Source: Undaria pinnatifida
Taxonomy: Eukaryota; Sar; Phaeophyceae; Laminariales; Alariaceae
Reading direction: 5' to 3'
DNA: 64,000 nucleotides
Assembly (NCBI GenBank): GCA_012845835.1
Contig: JABAKD010000027.1
Span: 14,498,073 to 14,562,072, forward strand
Positions 36,601-45,688 of the stretch are shown one piece after another. Made by a program: the position numbers and the translations under genes. The first letter of the stretch is position 1. Each line of letters starts with the position of its first letter. The notes beneath the pieces were generated by a model. That model saw only the letters and a list, made by a program, of their open reading frames with translations, was not told the origin of the DNA and searched no databases.

Positions 36601-39200
36601 CCAAGGCAAGCAATAACTCAGTACGCCTCCTTACCTCCCTCTCTCCGGGCTCCACCGTGACTCTGCCCATCTTCACATCCAAAGCACAGGGGTTGGTGAA
36701 CCCGCTGCACATGTCCTGCAGAACCAAGAAGTGGAAGCTGCTGCCCTCGATCATAGTGCCGTCGTCGTCCACGTGGGCATCGGTCGACACTTTCACAGCG
36801 CCGAAGTAGGGGCAGATAATGCTCGCAAGTTCCGCGTGCTGGGGTTTCTATATGGTGAAGGCGGGGAGGGGGGAGGGGGAGGGAGGGAGAGGGGGGGGGT
36901 TAGGTGTGAGCGTCCGTCGACACCTTCATATCGTTAAAGGGTAAATGGTGCCTGCAAGTTCCGCGTGCTAGGGTTTTTATATGGCCACCAAAATGAGGTG
37001 GAATGGGGGAGACGGGGACGGGGGGTGTGAGCGTCCGTCGACACCTTCATAGCGCGAAAGTAGGGGCAGATAATGCTTGCAAATTCCGCGTGCTGGGGTT
37101 TCCATATGGCCACCAAAAGGAGGCGGAATTTGTGTGTGTTGGGGGGGGGGGGGGTTCAGGTGTGAGCGCCCGTAGAAACCTTCATACCGCGAATGTAGAT
37201 TCAGACAATGTTAGTTCTGTGCGCTAAGTTTTGTATAGGACCAGGTGGCGGTATGGGGGAGTGGGGGGGGGGATCAGGGTTCATACAAGGGAAGGAAAGA
37301 AGGGCGAGGGACGGGGGGGGGGGGGGGTCAGATGCCGCATGGCGCGAGGGAAGGAGGCGGCATGCGGGGGAAGGGTGAGGGTGTGTCATTCAAGGCCTCC
37401 TTAGACTTAACATGCTAGTGTTAGCGCGGTGAGTTCTTGACGGCCATCCGGCAAGGGGCAAGAATGTCGTCACGTTGTTACATGGGAATTACTAATTACT
37501 CTATGTCCTTGACCCGGTATATATGAAAACAATATGTTAGTGAGTGTTCACATTTGAGGTCAGGAGAACATAGATGTCGTGTTTCATCCACAGACCGTCA
37601 GAATTGACTGTGCTACCTACAGCCGTGGTTCTCTAGCGATGTACGGACCTATTCTTGTCCGAAAGCAACGCCAAGGGTGGGTGTGTCCAGCCATGTGTGT
37701 TGCTGGCATCCCGCGCACAGCAACGCGAGCGTAACCGCCAAAGACTCTTTGTCAGCGATTGGTCCGTATCAGTGGCCATCATTTTCGCTAGTACATAACA
37801 CAGATCATCTGGTATACGTTGCGCATGTTTGTACCAGCAGACAGTACTTGAGTCACGTAGTGCTCACGTCTGACGGGAATACCTTGTGGTTTGAGTATCG
37901 TTTTAGCAACAGGAAGAACCTGTCTTATACTCGTACATATAGCGAGTAGTCTCCACCAAAGAGTAGCATAACATAGCAAGAGGCTATCGTAGAGATATGA
38001 TACACAGCATTTTTCAAGCTCTTATCATGTCTGGTATATGTTACCAAGTACCAAGTACAGGTGTGTGGTGTAGTACGTTTGTTGTACATACGTGCTGGTA
38101 GACATGAAGAAGGACATCCATTCAGTATCCCTCCGGAAACCGGTAGCATATTATTTACTGTAGTTGTTGAGGGTCATGTACGTACCCTGTTGGATAATAA
38201 TTGCTGCTGTAAAACTAGCGTCCTGGACTTGAATAAGGGGGTCTTCCTCTTGGTTTGGTTTGAGCTGTGAGCGCGCACACGCACCGCCCCTACATGCTCA
38301 CTCCATCTTCGCTCACCATCTTCAGCTGAGCACAACAATGAATCAATCACTACAACATCGGCCTGGAGTTGCCAATACCCTTCTCCTTCTCTTATTTTTT
38401 GAAGCTCTCGTATGAAGTTCACCTCACAGTGACTTGCGTTCGCCTCTCAAATCATACAGGCTGTGTCTTATCCGGTCATCGGTAAGCGGGTCTAGGCGTA
38501 TACACCAGCTACAAGCGGGTGCACACGCCAATCGTCATCTCTTTTTACTCTTCACACCACTGTATACCTGGTATTAGTTTTGTTCAAAGAGATCTTGGGC
38601 GGCTGTCCGTCACCTTACATGTAATATACGTAGGCATGAGCACCGGCACGCTACTGGCAGTAGTAATCTACCAGCAGAGGCTATCTGTTGATGCAATTGA
38701 TTGAACCCGCCAGCAAGTTTGACTTTACGAACGTCCAAGAAACACGCCGCATGATATTACTGAAACCCATCAAAAACGTATGTATATATGATAGATAGGG
38801 CCCCTATCCATTCCACCGACTGCTGTCGAAGGCAGCATTACTTCTACTTAACGAGGCCACCAACGCCCAGTACTAAAAACACTAAGTTTACACATGGTGT
38901 ACTAGTTTTAGTGCAAGGAATTCCATGACGGCCATCCACCAAGGGGCAAGAGTGCCGTCAACTTGGCCTCAATCAATATATACTGGTTAAATGGTGTGGG
39001 GAGTTGCGCACCTCCCCCACGGCCTTCGCGCTATCGGCGCGTCTGGCCAGGTTCTCGTAGAAGCCGAGCTCGACCAACCCTCTTCCGCCGTCGTGCAAGA
39101 TCTTCAGGACGAAGCGGCGAGACCCGCCTTGGGGGCCCTTGCCTTCCCACTCCAGCAGCAGCAAAGCGGGCATCTCCTTCATCATCTTGTGCCCCCCCAC
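33366..39200 (-). CDS. inositol polyphosphate kinase, IPMK-like
   Basis: Four minus-strand exons (39012-39200, 36635-36838, 34034-34209, 33366-33657) with perfectly compatible phases encode 287 residues of an IPK-family kinase, which phosphorylates inositol phosphates with ATP. Family hallmarks appear in order: QVGGH at the start of exon A; the inositol-binding PCALDVKMG (PxxxDxKxG) in exon B; GFRYVGM in exon C; FFHDG, FYASSLLLTY (SSLL motif) and CMIDFAH in exon D, then KGYLYGAYN. FFH and FYASSLL favour IPMK/IPK2 over IP6K. An Asp/Glu-rich insert lies before IDFAH and a Gly/Glu/Ala-rich one after it. The N-terminal exon and the short last exon were not located. Exons A, B and D have junction duplications in adjacent introns; a LINE fragment lies in intron B-C. 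Confidence 0.9.
33945..34030. repeat. CCCCA / CCGTA / CCGCA pentamer array
   Basis: Starts just past the exon C donor in the intron C-D: four CCCCA, three CCGTA and several CCGCA units, then CCCCTA. On the transcript it is a GGGGT-rich tract. Confidence 0.85.
34034..34209 (-). CDS. IPMK exon C (GFRYVGM)
   Basis: 176 nt (58 codons + 2) between a TATCCCAACAG acceptor and AA/GTGAGC. Encodes EKKIGQLKKYPNQPMVGFRY and the linker to FFHDG, as in the IPMK fold. Confidence 0.88.
34438..35110 (+). mobile_element. LINE fragment, 3' end of reverse transcriptase ORF
   Basis: The plus strand encodes YLGGAITADRDLSIDITRRL, then LKVRLLKAEVVETLLYGC. A frame change near 34630 leads to DYDRLRRVYRSMLLRCLGW, and a further one near 34820 to the C-terminal KAGRWFRRVEEG and WHETERRKAAE. 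This matches the region after the RT domain of a non-LTR element with an RLLKAEVxETLLYGC motif, shared with the copy at 53.1-53.9 kb. Truncated at the 5' end, inactive, antisense in the IPMK intron B-C. Confidence 0.85.
35375..35570. repeat. pyrimidine-rich TTTTC/TTTCC tract
   Basis: Nearly 200 bases almost free of A on the plus strand (CTTTTCTTTTC motifs), hence purine-rich on the IPMK transcript. Could follow from the LINE tail or slippage. Confidence 0.8.
35700..35890. repeat. dispersed repeat shared with 48.40-48.59 kb
   Basis: CCAGAGTGACTGG, CTGTGACCACGGACTTGATT and TGCGAGTTAATGTGAGAACA recur at 48515-48580 with a few changes, and the flanks CGATTTCACT and GAATTGC also match. A non-coding repeat of about 190 bp. 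Confidence 0.7.
35932..35985 (-). repeat. copy of IPMK exon B end
   Basis: The minus strand reads DVKMGRVTAVAPGEVE directly before GTAAGG, parallel to DVKMGRVTVEPGERE and GTAAGG of exon B, 703 bp further downstream. Confidence 0.8.
36165..36600. repeat. two-unit tandem repeat, about 235 bp
   Basis: Each unit has GGGCATAACT, TTGAGCATGACAGGCATAAC, an A run, TCCTTAATCCATCCCGTGACC and CCGAAAGG. The CACCTCCCTCTTTG part of each unit resembles the end of exon B plus its donor, so the array probably began at that junction. A single related block lies at 8975-9055. Confidence 0.7.
36635..36838 (-). CDS. IPMK exon B (PxxxDxKxG)
   Basis: 204 nt, 68 codons phase 0 to 0, between an ACCCCAG acceptor and GAG/GTAAGG. 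Encodes HAELASIICPYFGAVKV, an acidic loop, FHFLVLQDMCSGFTNPCALD and VKMGRVT. The motif Asp and Lys are both present. Confidence 0.9.
36839..37250 (-). repeat. three upstream copies of IPMK exon B start
   Basis: Units start at about 36909, 37030 and 37166, spaced 120-136 bp, each with the acceptor region CCCCAGCACGCGGAA, TTGCAAGCATTATCTGCCCC and GAAGGTGTCGACGGACGC. The middle copy is still open (KPQHAEFASIICPYFRAMK); the outermost is the most diverged. A G tract of 12-14 bases separates the units. Confidence 0.88.
37251..39011. other. IPMK intron A-B, remainder
   Basis: G-rich tracts at 37260-37330, then 1.6 kb of mixed sequence with no exon. Two similar segments (GACGGCCATCC, then AAGGGGCAAGA, then GTC) at 37440 and 38928 hint at another dispersed repeat. 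Confidence 0.45.
39012..39200 (-). CDS. IPMK exon A (QVGGH)
   Basis: 189 nt, 63 codons phase 0 to 0, between GATTCTCAG and GAG/GTGCGC. Encodes VGGHKMMKEMPALLLLEWEG, FVLKILHDGGRGLVELGFYE and the link to exon B; VLK-like lysine and FYE match the ATP-binding N-lobe of IPK enzymes. The acceptor Gln codon CAG precedes VGGH. Confidence 0.88.
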
Positions 39201-39206
39201 CTGAGA

Positions 39207-39666
39207 ATCGAACCGAACCGAACCGAACCGAATATGAACAAAACGAAGCGAAACAATCGCTGTCAATGTCATATCATAATTTTATTACAGCAGTATTATT
39301 AGTAGACTGCGTAAACTAACCCCTTCTGAGCAGCGCAGGCATCGCCTCCATAAGTGGGTGTCCCCCCCCACCTCATGACCAAACCAGGATCACCCATAAT
39401 GAACCGAAACGAACCCGAACCGAAACGAACCTGAAACGGAACCGAAACCGAAACCAAAACCGAAACCGAAACGAACAAAAAAAAAAAGAAGAACCCAGCC
39501 GAGCAGAACCGATCGTTGTCAATGTCATAAGCAATTACAGCAGTACACTCGGCTCGGTAGTCTAACCCCTTCTCAGCGGGCATGGCCTTCATCATTTAAC
39601 GCCCTCCCCACCTGAGAACCGAACCGAACCGAACCGAACCGAACCGAACCGAACCGAACCGAACCG
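39207..39666 (-). repeat. CCGAA pentamer arrays and two copies of exon A start
   Basis: (CCGAA)n runs lie at 39208-39232, 39393-39478 and 39612-39666. Between them, copies of exon A's acceptor and first 12 codons sit at about 39330-39376 and 39570-39612 (CAGGTGGGG, ATGATGAAGGCCATGCCCGC). Each copy ends by CTCAGAAGGGGTTAG. Confidence 0.85.
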
Positions 39667-40081
39667 GATAGGTAGCAAATTACTGGAGTCTAGGTCTACC
39701 CCAGCCTTACTGTTGACCTGGTGGTTTCAATTCCATCGTCGTCCGCGGCCTGGGTTTCTTCGCGTGAAGGATGCTGCAATCGCCAGTTTTAGTCAAGTGT
39801 TTCCTATACTCTAATCAAGATATATTCAAGCCTCAAAAGGGCAAAGCGCGGGTATCGTCATCTGGCGACCCATATCAATTGCGTGGGACCCTCACTTTGC
39901 CCCTACCATACAACGATGCTGGATTGCGTTTGCTTTGGTTTTCCTGCTCAAATAGCCCTAAGTGTATTTTGCCTGCTGTTGTTTTCCTACCAGGTATTTG
40001 ATGCATTTCTTGTGTACTTTCGTGCCCACGGCGACGGAGAGTGATCAGAGGTGGAATATTGCAATGAGCTGGCATGAGATC

Positions 40082-40159
40082 AAACAACACAACAACAACG
40101 ACAACAACAACAACACCATCACCACCACCACCACCACCACCACCACCACCACCACCACC

Positions 40160-40191
<32 letters not shown>

Positions 40192-40200
40192 CAAAAGCAA
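40082..40200. repeat. CAA/CCA trinucleotide array
   Basis: About 8 CAA, 20 CCA and 8 CAA units in order, with CGAC interruptions. All frames are spuriously open. Confidence 0.95.
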
Positions 40201-40433
40201 CAACGACGTCAACGATAACCCAGTGTTGTTCCATTTAGTTTTTTAGAATTTTTTACATTTTTTGGTGAAACGCCACCCCTGAGCCCATATACTAAAACGC
40301 CTTACAAAAAAGAGAGAAAGCCACGGAGAAAAGATATAATCCCGCGGAGAAGCAGCTCATCAGAAAAGGACGGACATCCGAGGTCGGATAGCTCATCCCA
40401 GAGGAACAGAACTCACACCGGACACGAGAGGGT

Positions 40434-40643
40434 GTGTTGACGGACAACACAACGAGAGGTGAGTGCGTTTGTGGTCTGTGTGATGTCCGCCGCACCACGA
40501 AATCATCGATCAACTTTGAGGTACCCGGTGTGGCTCCTCGGCATGTCGTAGAAAACGTGCAGCCAGGGTGCACGATCTGTGACATGTTGATACACCGCAA
40601 CACAACGCACTTGCTGACAAGCTCAGCTGTTCCGTTCTCGTGA
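40434..40643 (+). CDS. possible small zinc-binding ORF
   Basis: An open frame encoding ECVCGLCDVRR, then FEVPGVAPRHVVE, then PGCTICDMLIHRN and a stop at 40643. The CxCxxC and CxxC pairs could bind zinc. No ATG or clear acceptor defines its start, and it may belong to a decayed mobile element. Family not recognised. Confidence 0.3.
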   Translation: MLTDNTTRGECVCGLCDVRRTTKSSINFEVPGVAPRHVVENVQPGCTICDMLIHRNTTHLLTSSAVPFS

Positions 40644-40839
40644 CACCGGGAGCTCTGTGTATCCAAAGCACGTACCACCTGCGAAACACAGATGAGCTCG
40701 ACTGCGGCGGAGTCGGCGGAGCAGAGGGTTCGGTATGGGCGCTTGCAATTTCACACTTTTACCCACACCGTCACGCTGCCCACATGTACTCGCAATTTTT
40801 TTTTTCACTCGCAAGTGAAATGTTTTTTAGACACTATAT

Positions 40840-41345
40840 TCAAGTAGTTTCACCGTCAAATGTCACACGCACAGCAGTACCAGTAGCACAGCATGTGTTA
40901 CCTGGCACGTGTTAATTGTCTCGTGTGATACACATTGCGGAGCTCGAACCTGACCCTATCATTACCGCTAGTCACTTGCATGTAGTATTTTTTGTACAAG
41001 TCGCGTGAGATGACGGAGCTCCGACCTACTCTATTTGCGAGTAGTTACCGTCAAATGTCACACAGCAGCAGTTTAATTTTTGTGTAAGACGAGAGATTGC
41101 GGAGCTCGAACCTACAAACACTATTTCCAAGTAGTTTCGCCGTAAACAAGAGTACAGCAGGTATTTTTTCTACTCATGTACTACTGAAGAAGTCGCGTGA
41201 GATGAGGGAGCTCCGACGTACTCTATTTGCAAGCAGTTACCGTCAAATGTCACACAGCAGTAGTTTATTTTTTGTACAACAAGACGAGAGATTGGGGAGC
41301 TCGAACCTACACACTATTTCCGAGTAAGTTTGTTGAATATGTCCA
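40840..41345. repeat. tandem repeat, about 95/190-bp period
   Basis: GGAGCTCGAACCTAC, ACTATTT-C-AGTAGTTTC and CCGTCAAATGTCACACAGCAG alternate with GGAGCTCCGAC-TACTCTATTTG variants. Four to five subunits, strongest in 40980-41330. It lies just upstream of the acidic-protein exon and may be its intron. Confidence 0.75.
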
Positions 41346-41581
41346 GACAGCATAGATTTTAGGTAGGAGGAGTCACACGCATGAGCATTGAGCAGCTCTG
41401 ACACACACTATTTGCAAAGAAAAATACGAGGTTTAAAATCGAGGTTCAAATATCATGTAGAATTTCAATATGCCCGTTGCGCACATGCTGCAAAGGTGTG
41501 CAAGTCAACTCGCCCCGATTCGACGTTATACTCGGTCTAATGACACCGAAATGACTCTTATTGCGTCCTTATTGCAAACAG

Positions 41582-41752
41582 ACATTGATGACGCCAACGC
41601 CGACAGTGACAACTCCGACTTGGACTCCCCCGCGGGTAGCCTCCATGACCCCAGCGGCGACGACAGGGGTGCCATGGGGACAACCGGAGAGACGGCCAAA
41701 GACATCGAAATCGGCGACAACATTCTGGGGTTTATAAAAGGCTCATCTATGG
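41582..41752 (+). CDS. acidic-protein exon 1 (of those seen)
   Basis: 171 nt between a TTGCAAACAG acceptor and a G/GTAAGC donor. GC3 rises sharply at the acceptor, which argues for the splice site rather than for the open frame continuing upstream. Confidence 0.6.
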
Positions 41753-42499
41753 GTAAGCCATCTTACGTGCTGACACGTACATTTCAGGCTGGTGGCTTTA
41801 TTTTTTTTTAATTTACACCTAACAGCTCCTCGTGTATCGCAACTTCTATTCACCTATGAAATACAAAACACAATACGTAACCCCTGGCGCACCCCCTCTC
41901 CCCTCACCGGTGATAAGAAAATACATCCCATACCATACGAACGGATAGGTTACAACAGCCGATCAGATTTTATTTGCTCTCCAACACTCACACCTTAATA
42001 CACGCGATCGAAGTAGCATATGCAGCTTGCAACGATAGGCTTCCATCTCACAGCTGTAGTGGAATTATTTATTTTATTTTATAAAGTAGTTAAATCGAGA
42101 TCACTATATTCGTTTTTTTTGGGATCACATCTTTTTTTTTTCTTTTTTTTTTTATCCTCCGGCGGATGGGGAAAAATAAAGCTCTATTTATAGCTCACCA
42201 CACTTCCGCGTATTTTCATACGCGTCGTGTGTCGATTTAACTCAATTGCTTTCGCAGCCCAACGCTAGCTGGCGCACCCTTCGTCTAGCTGGCGCACCCT
42301 TCGGGATCACATCATATTGCCGCTTACAACGGCTCGATGACTCGATCATTTGGACGTTACGGCAGACCCCAACGCCGCCGAGGACGACGGCGCCGAGGAG
42401 GACGATGACGACGTCGATGCCCTCGCATGGGTGGGCGGCGGGGATGGAGGGGTGTTCGATGACTTCGACGACTTCGAGCCAGCATTCGATTACTTGTGA
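41582..42499 (+). CDS. acidic-tailed protein, last two exons
   Basis: Exons 41582-41752 and 42366-42499 join in phase 1 (ATG G + AC CCC) to give the last 100 or so residues of a very acidic protein ending at TGA. Exon 1 reads IDDANADSDNSDLDSPAG, then IEIGDNILGFIKGSSM; exon 2 reads DPNAAEDDGAEEDDDDVDAL, then FDDFDDFEPAFDYL. Short acidic C-termini of this kind are common in chaperone-like, transport or chromatin proteins, but the family is not recognisable. The intron contains a SINE-like insertion with target-site duplication. Confidence 0.6.
41998..42085 (+). repeat. dispersed repeat 'CGCGATCGAAG...CACAGCTG', copy 1
   Basis: CACGCGATCGAAG, GCAGCTTGCAA and TCTCACAGCTGTAG as in four other copies (47.08, 52.01, 58.25, 61.33 kb). 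Placed beside the SINE-like element. Confidence 0.6.
42132..42302 (-). mobile_element. SINE-like retroposon with TSD, copy 1
   Basis: The reverse strand reads CGAAGGGTGCGCCAGCTAG (twice), GGGCTGCGAAAGCAATTGAG, TTAAATCGACACACGACGCG, then CCATCCGCCGGAGGATAAA and a poly-A tail. Flanked by the direct repeat GGGATCACATC (42121-42131 and 42303-42313), the mark of LINE-assisted insertion. Inserted in the intron of the acidic-protein gene. Confidence 0.8.
42366..42499 (+). CDS. acidic-protein terminal exon
   Basis: 134 nt after a TACGGCAG acceptor; 44 codons including stop. GC3 close to 90% and strongly biased to Asp/Glu. Confidence 0.65.
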
Positions 42500-43276
42500 T
42501 GTGGAAAGGAGTCGAAGGGGGCTACAGTTCGGCGTATGATCTTGTTTCTGCAACTTTCGGTATTTATCAAGCAAGCGTCCGATATAGGAGTTGGTGTCTT
42601 CTTCAGTATGTTACGTGTTGGTGTATTTTAAAGTTACAGTACAACCAATTTTACTTCGCATGGGACTCCATGTGTCATCGACGACTGCTGTAGCGCTTTG
42701 CTTTAATTACGCGGGTCTTCGCGCCTACCGGTGCGGATGGAGGCTTTTTTAGTGGTTGCATATACGCGAGTGTTTCTGTTGTCGGACACTGTCGATTAGT
42801 TTTGCAAGGCTTTTCGGCGTGCACTTTGGTGCGTGCTTTATTTTTTGGGAGGGGGGGGGGGGGGGGGTTAACGTGACTGTGCGGTGCGCTGCGGTGCGTG
42901 TTTGTGTTGTGAAGAATCGCACTATGCGACTCGGGACGGGTTTGCGACGGCTAACGGGACAGATGTCTAATATAGCCATCATCGCAAGAGAATTTTTTCT
43001 ACAACACGATGATGCAGGTGAAGAGAACAGGCGACAGTGCCCGTGGCAATCATAACGTGCCGCATTGTATTTTTGAACGTTTCCGTGTATCTGTTAGACG
43101 CATCCCCTGGTACATTAATTGATATTCGGCTCCTTCATGGGCGAAACTGAAAAAAATATAAAATTAACCCTTAACCCTTTCATAGCGTCCAACCCGTTAA
43201 CAGCAGGACAGGACATCGACTATTACGCGCATTCTAACCCACACCAACCACACCATCCGAAGCTAAACCAACACAA
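42500..43276. other. no gene recognised
   Basis: 3' side of the acidic-protein gene and of the convergent methyltransferase gene. A G tract at 42849-42867. No exon. Confidence 0.4.
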
Positions 43277-43658
43277 TTACCAGCGAAACGTAGGACGAGC
43301 CCAAATGGCAAAGCAAATACGCTGACCAACAGATGTCTCAACACTCTGGCGGCGCCAAACAAACCACGCCTCCGGAGAGTTGGATACTCTCCCGCGGTAC
43401 GTTGCCCTGGGGAGGTATACAATGACACTTGGGGGGTTTTCCTTGAACCAGGGCCCGCGCGCTTTCGAGGGTTCGAGAAATGAGAGTCTCAGCTCGAAGG
43501 CTACCCCTACTCGTGCAATACGCAAAGCCTGCCCCAATATTGTGAAGGCGTTCTTGTAGGGGGGGCTCGTAACAATCCAGTCTATGCAGCGCGCTTCCTG
43601 GGTGAAGGCCTTGACGCACTGCTCCGAGGATGCGTCGTAGTGTGTGTCCGCCTGTAAA
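43277..43658 (-). CDS. methyltransferase exon 2 (TSPPY)
   Basis: Acceptor CTCTCCTCCAG. The first base completes a Cys codon and 126 codons plus stop follow. The last 25 residues after EAWFVWRR are of lower quality and may be read-through past the original end. Confidence 0.6.
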
Positions 43659-44124
43659 CTGGAGGAGAGGCACACGCGCCCATTTCGGGAGGAGAAGAAA
43701 TCGTTTACATAAATGCACGAAAGCAAGAATTGTCGCACTGGGCAGCCGTGCCGCTGCTGAGCGAATCATGCTCACTATACAGATTGTTTCTGACACTGAT
43801 ATGATACGATGGGTCGGAACATTTCCTTCGAAGTTTTTACCTCGTCGGCATACCGCGTGTACGACACATAGTTTGGCTCATTTCTCAGACGAAACAGAAG
43901 TCATCATGGGAGGTGTCGTAGAACAAAAACGGGGCGTCTCTACCATAGCATGTGTCGCACATTCCTCACCATCGATTCAGGTCGTTAGTGGAGATGCGAA
44001 GCCCGTTAGCTGCAAGTACCATGTTGACAGCGTCTTGGGTCGCGCCGCAGATATCAAGAAGCTCTCCATTTACCTCCACGTGCTCCAAAAGAGCTCGCAC
44101 CTGGCGCGACCAAACCCAACGCAT
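43277..44124 (-). CDS. SAM-dependent methyltransferase with TSPPY motif
   Basis: Two minus-strand exons (43970-44124 and 43277-43658) join in phase 2. The first holds a class-I methyltransferase motif I (LLDICGATQDAVNMVLAANG) and ISTNDLN. The second holds WIVTSPPYKNAF, the catalytic (D/N/S)PPY motif of amino-group DNA/RNA methyltransferases, followed by LGQALRIARVGVAFELRLSF, a proline-rich loop, VIVYLPRATYRG and EAWFVWR. Substrate unknown: adenine-N6 or cytosine-N4 in nucleic acid is expected from the motif. The first exon starts at a Met without a clear 5' partner, so the N-terminus may be missing. It could be a host gene or cargo of a mobile element. Confidence 0.65.
43970..44124 (-). CDS. 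methyltransferase exon 1 (motif I)
   Basis: From an ATG (or from an acceptor a little upstream, up to 44141) to ATCGATG/GTGAGG, ending in phase 2. Encodes the SAM-binding LLDICGATQDAV loop. The plus-strand frame over it is a shadow. Confidence 0.6.
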
Positions 44125-44264
44125 GCGCGGGCGTTGCAGCAGTGAGTGTCATGCGTTGTCTTTTCGTTGTACAATTTTCGTTTGCTGGTCGTAACTTCGG
44201 TGTCCATGCCATCTTGTTGACTCACTGTTTGGTCTCCCTTGGTATCTCTACCTCCTCGCGGGTC

Positions 44265-44410
44265 CCTTTTCCTTTTCTGTTTTTTTATTGCTTTCCTTTT
44301 CCTTTTCCCTTTCCCTTTTTGTTCTCTACTGTTCCTTTTCCGTTTTGTTTTGTTTCCATTTGTTTAACCTTCTTGTTATGTCTTTTCTCTTTCTTTCTTT
44401 CTATGCTATA
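44265..44410. repeat. pyrimidine-rich CCTTTT tract
   Basis: CCTTTTCCTTTTCCCTTTCC-type runs; a poly-Phe/Leu/Ser open frame results. Non-coding. Confidence 0.85.
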
Positions 44411-45078
44411 CCAGTGATACTGGTTTCCTTTCTTCCTTGCATGTTGCCTGGTGATATACATTCCGCACCCGCACTCGGTGTGGTCGGCATTGCATGCATG
44501 GCTAAATCACCTGTATTTGCGATATGTATCTCTGTTTTTTTGCTGTTTGTAGTTTGTGACCACGGACTCGTCTCTCTAGGAGGAGGCATTGGCACGGGCA
44601 CTGGTTGTGCGGGAGGTGCATCAGATGGGTGGAAATATCAGTTTAATGTGAAGAGCACACACACGCACACACACACTAAAATTAAATTATTTTTCAGATA
44701 ATAGTCATCTTGGTCATGTCGAACAGCAGTACCACCACCCACCACCTTGTGCCATTAATCCACATGTTCAATCACAACAGCACAGCAGTCCATCCCCAAC
44801 GTGTTTTACATCCAATGTGATATGTGTCGTATACAATTTAGTGCCAGTGGTGCACGCGAGCGCTTGGTCAACAACCCACGCACCAACCACCTCTTAATAA
44901 CTCGACTTTAGTGTATAAAAAATATAAACAACTACTGCTGTACACTGCTTTTGTCATTTGTGTTTTGGTACCGACCTCTGCCTGTCAGCTGCTACGTCAA
45001 CTGAATCGTTAGGGCTTTCAACACACCTGAAAGCTCGTCGAGGGGTAGCGACCAAGAGGGGAGGATTGACCCGTAGCC
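44411..45078. other. no gene recognised; region upstream of the 45-kb gene
   Basis: Contains a CACACG/CACACA run at 44660-44683. The block GGCATTGGCACGGGCACTGG to TGTGAAGAGCACAC resembles 63420-63500, so it is a dispersed repeat. Probable 5' region of the gene at 45079. Confidence 0.4.
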
Positions 45079-45442
45079 ATGGTTTCCAAGGAACCCTTCT
45101 CCGCCTTCTGCTGCTGCCTGCTGAACCTCCTGTACATCAACACGACGCAGTCCGATCGAGAGCACAAGCACTCCCCATCGACCAACGGCTCCGTGGTGAG
45201 GTCGCGAGCGTGCACCCATGCGGCTCCAATGTTAGCTGACCATTGCTCTAGTGCCGACCAGAAAGGACCGCTTCCGACGTGCCTCCAGCCAGTACTCGAC
45301 CCATTCCGGGCGCCGGCGCGTCCGCAAGCAAAGCAGAGTGCAAGACCTCCGTCTGGATTGGGCTTTCCATGCTTGGTTAGTCCGCATCCTCCTCGGCGAG
45401 AAGACGGTGCACGAGGCATCCAAAATACCTACAAAAGGCTGA
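45079..45442 (+). CDS. small protein gene, two exons
   Basis: The start has a strong context (GTAGCCATGG). Exon 1 (45079-45195) encodes MVSKEPFSAFCCCLLNLLYI and a polar stretch with very high GC3, and ends in phase 0 before GTGAGG. Exon 2 (45236-45442) follows a GTTAG acceptor and encodes a basic, then helical segment (DLRLDWAFHAWLVRILLGEK) to a stop, giving 107 residues. The Cys cluster and hydrophobic start suggest membrane association. Odd point: the intron would be only 40 nt. Unspliced, the frame stays open to 45564 but with poorer codon quality. Family unknown. Confidence 0.45.
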
Positions 45443-45688
45443 ATTGCTGGGTCGAACTGTATACCGAGTTTCTCTTGTCACAGGTAATGAACTGTGTGTG
45501 CACGAGTAGCAATGAAAAGCTTATGACCATGCCCACTCAGTATAACCGACACCTGCCCTGGTGAGAGCCGGTGCTCGTCGGTGCGCGGCCTCCACGGCAC
45601 ACAGGAGACGCGCAGGAGCAGCACCCTTCAGCACTTTCCGTCGACGGTTTTGGAGGTGTCAAATGCTCTTGGACAAACGTTCGCAGGC

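Noticed and set aside
40940-41345. tRNA gene suggested by GGTTCGAGCTCC on the reverse strand
   Set aside because: The box is one base too long, no cloverleaf can be drawn, and it recurs as part of a tandem repeat.
43630-44145. 171-codon plus-strand frame
   Set aside because: Overlaps both methyltransferase exons on the minus strand, which carry recognisable motifs.
45018-45419. 133-codon minus-strand frame
   Set aside because: Antisense to the plus-strand exons, which have the better start context and codon bias.
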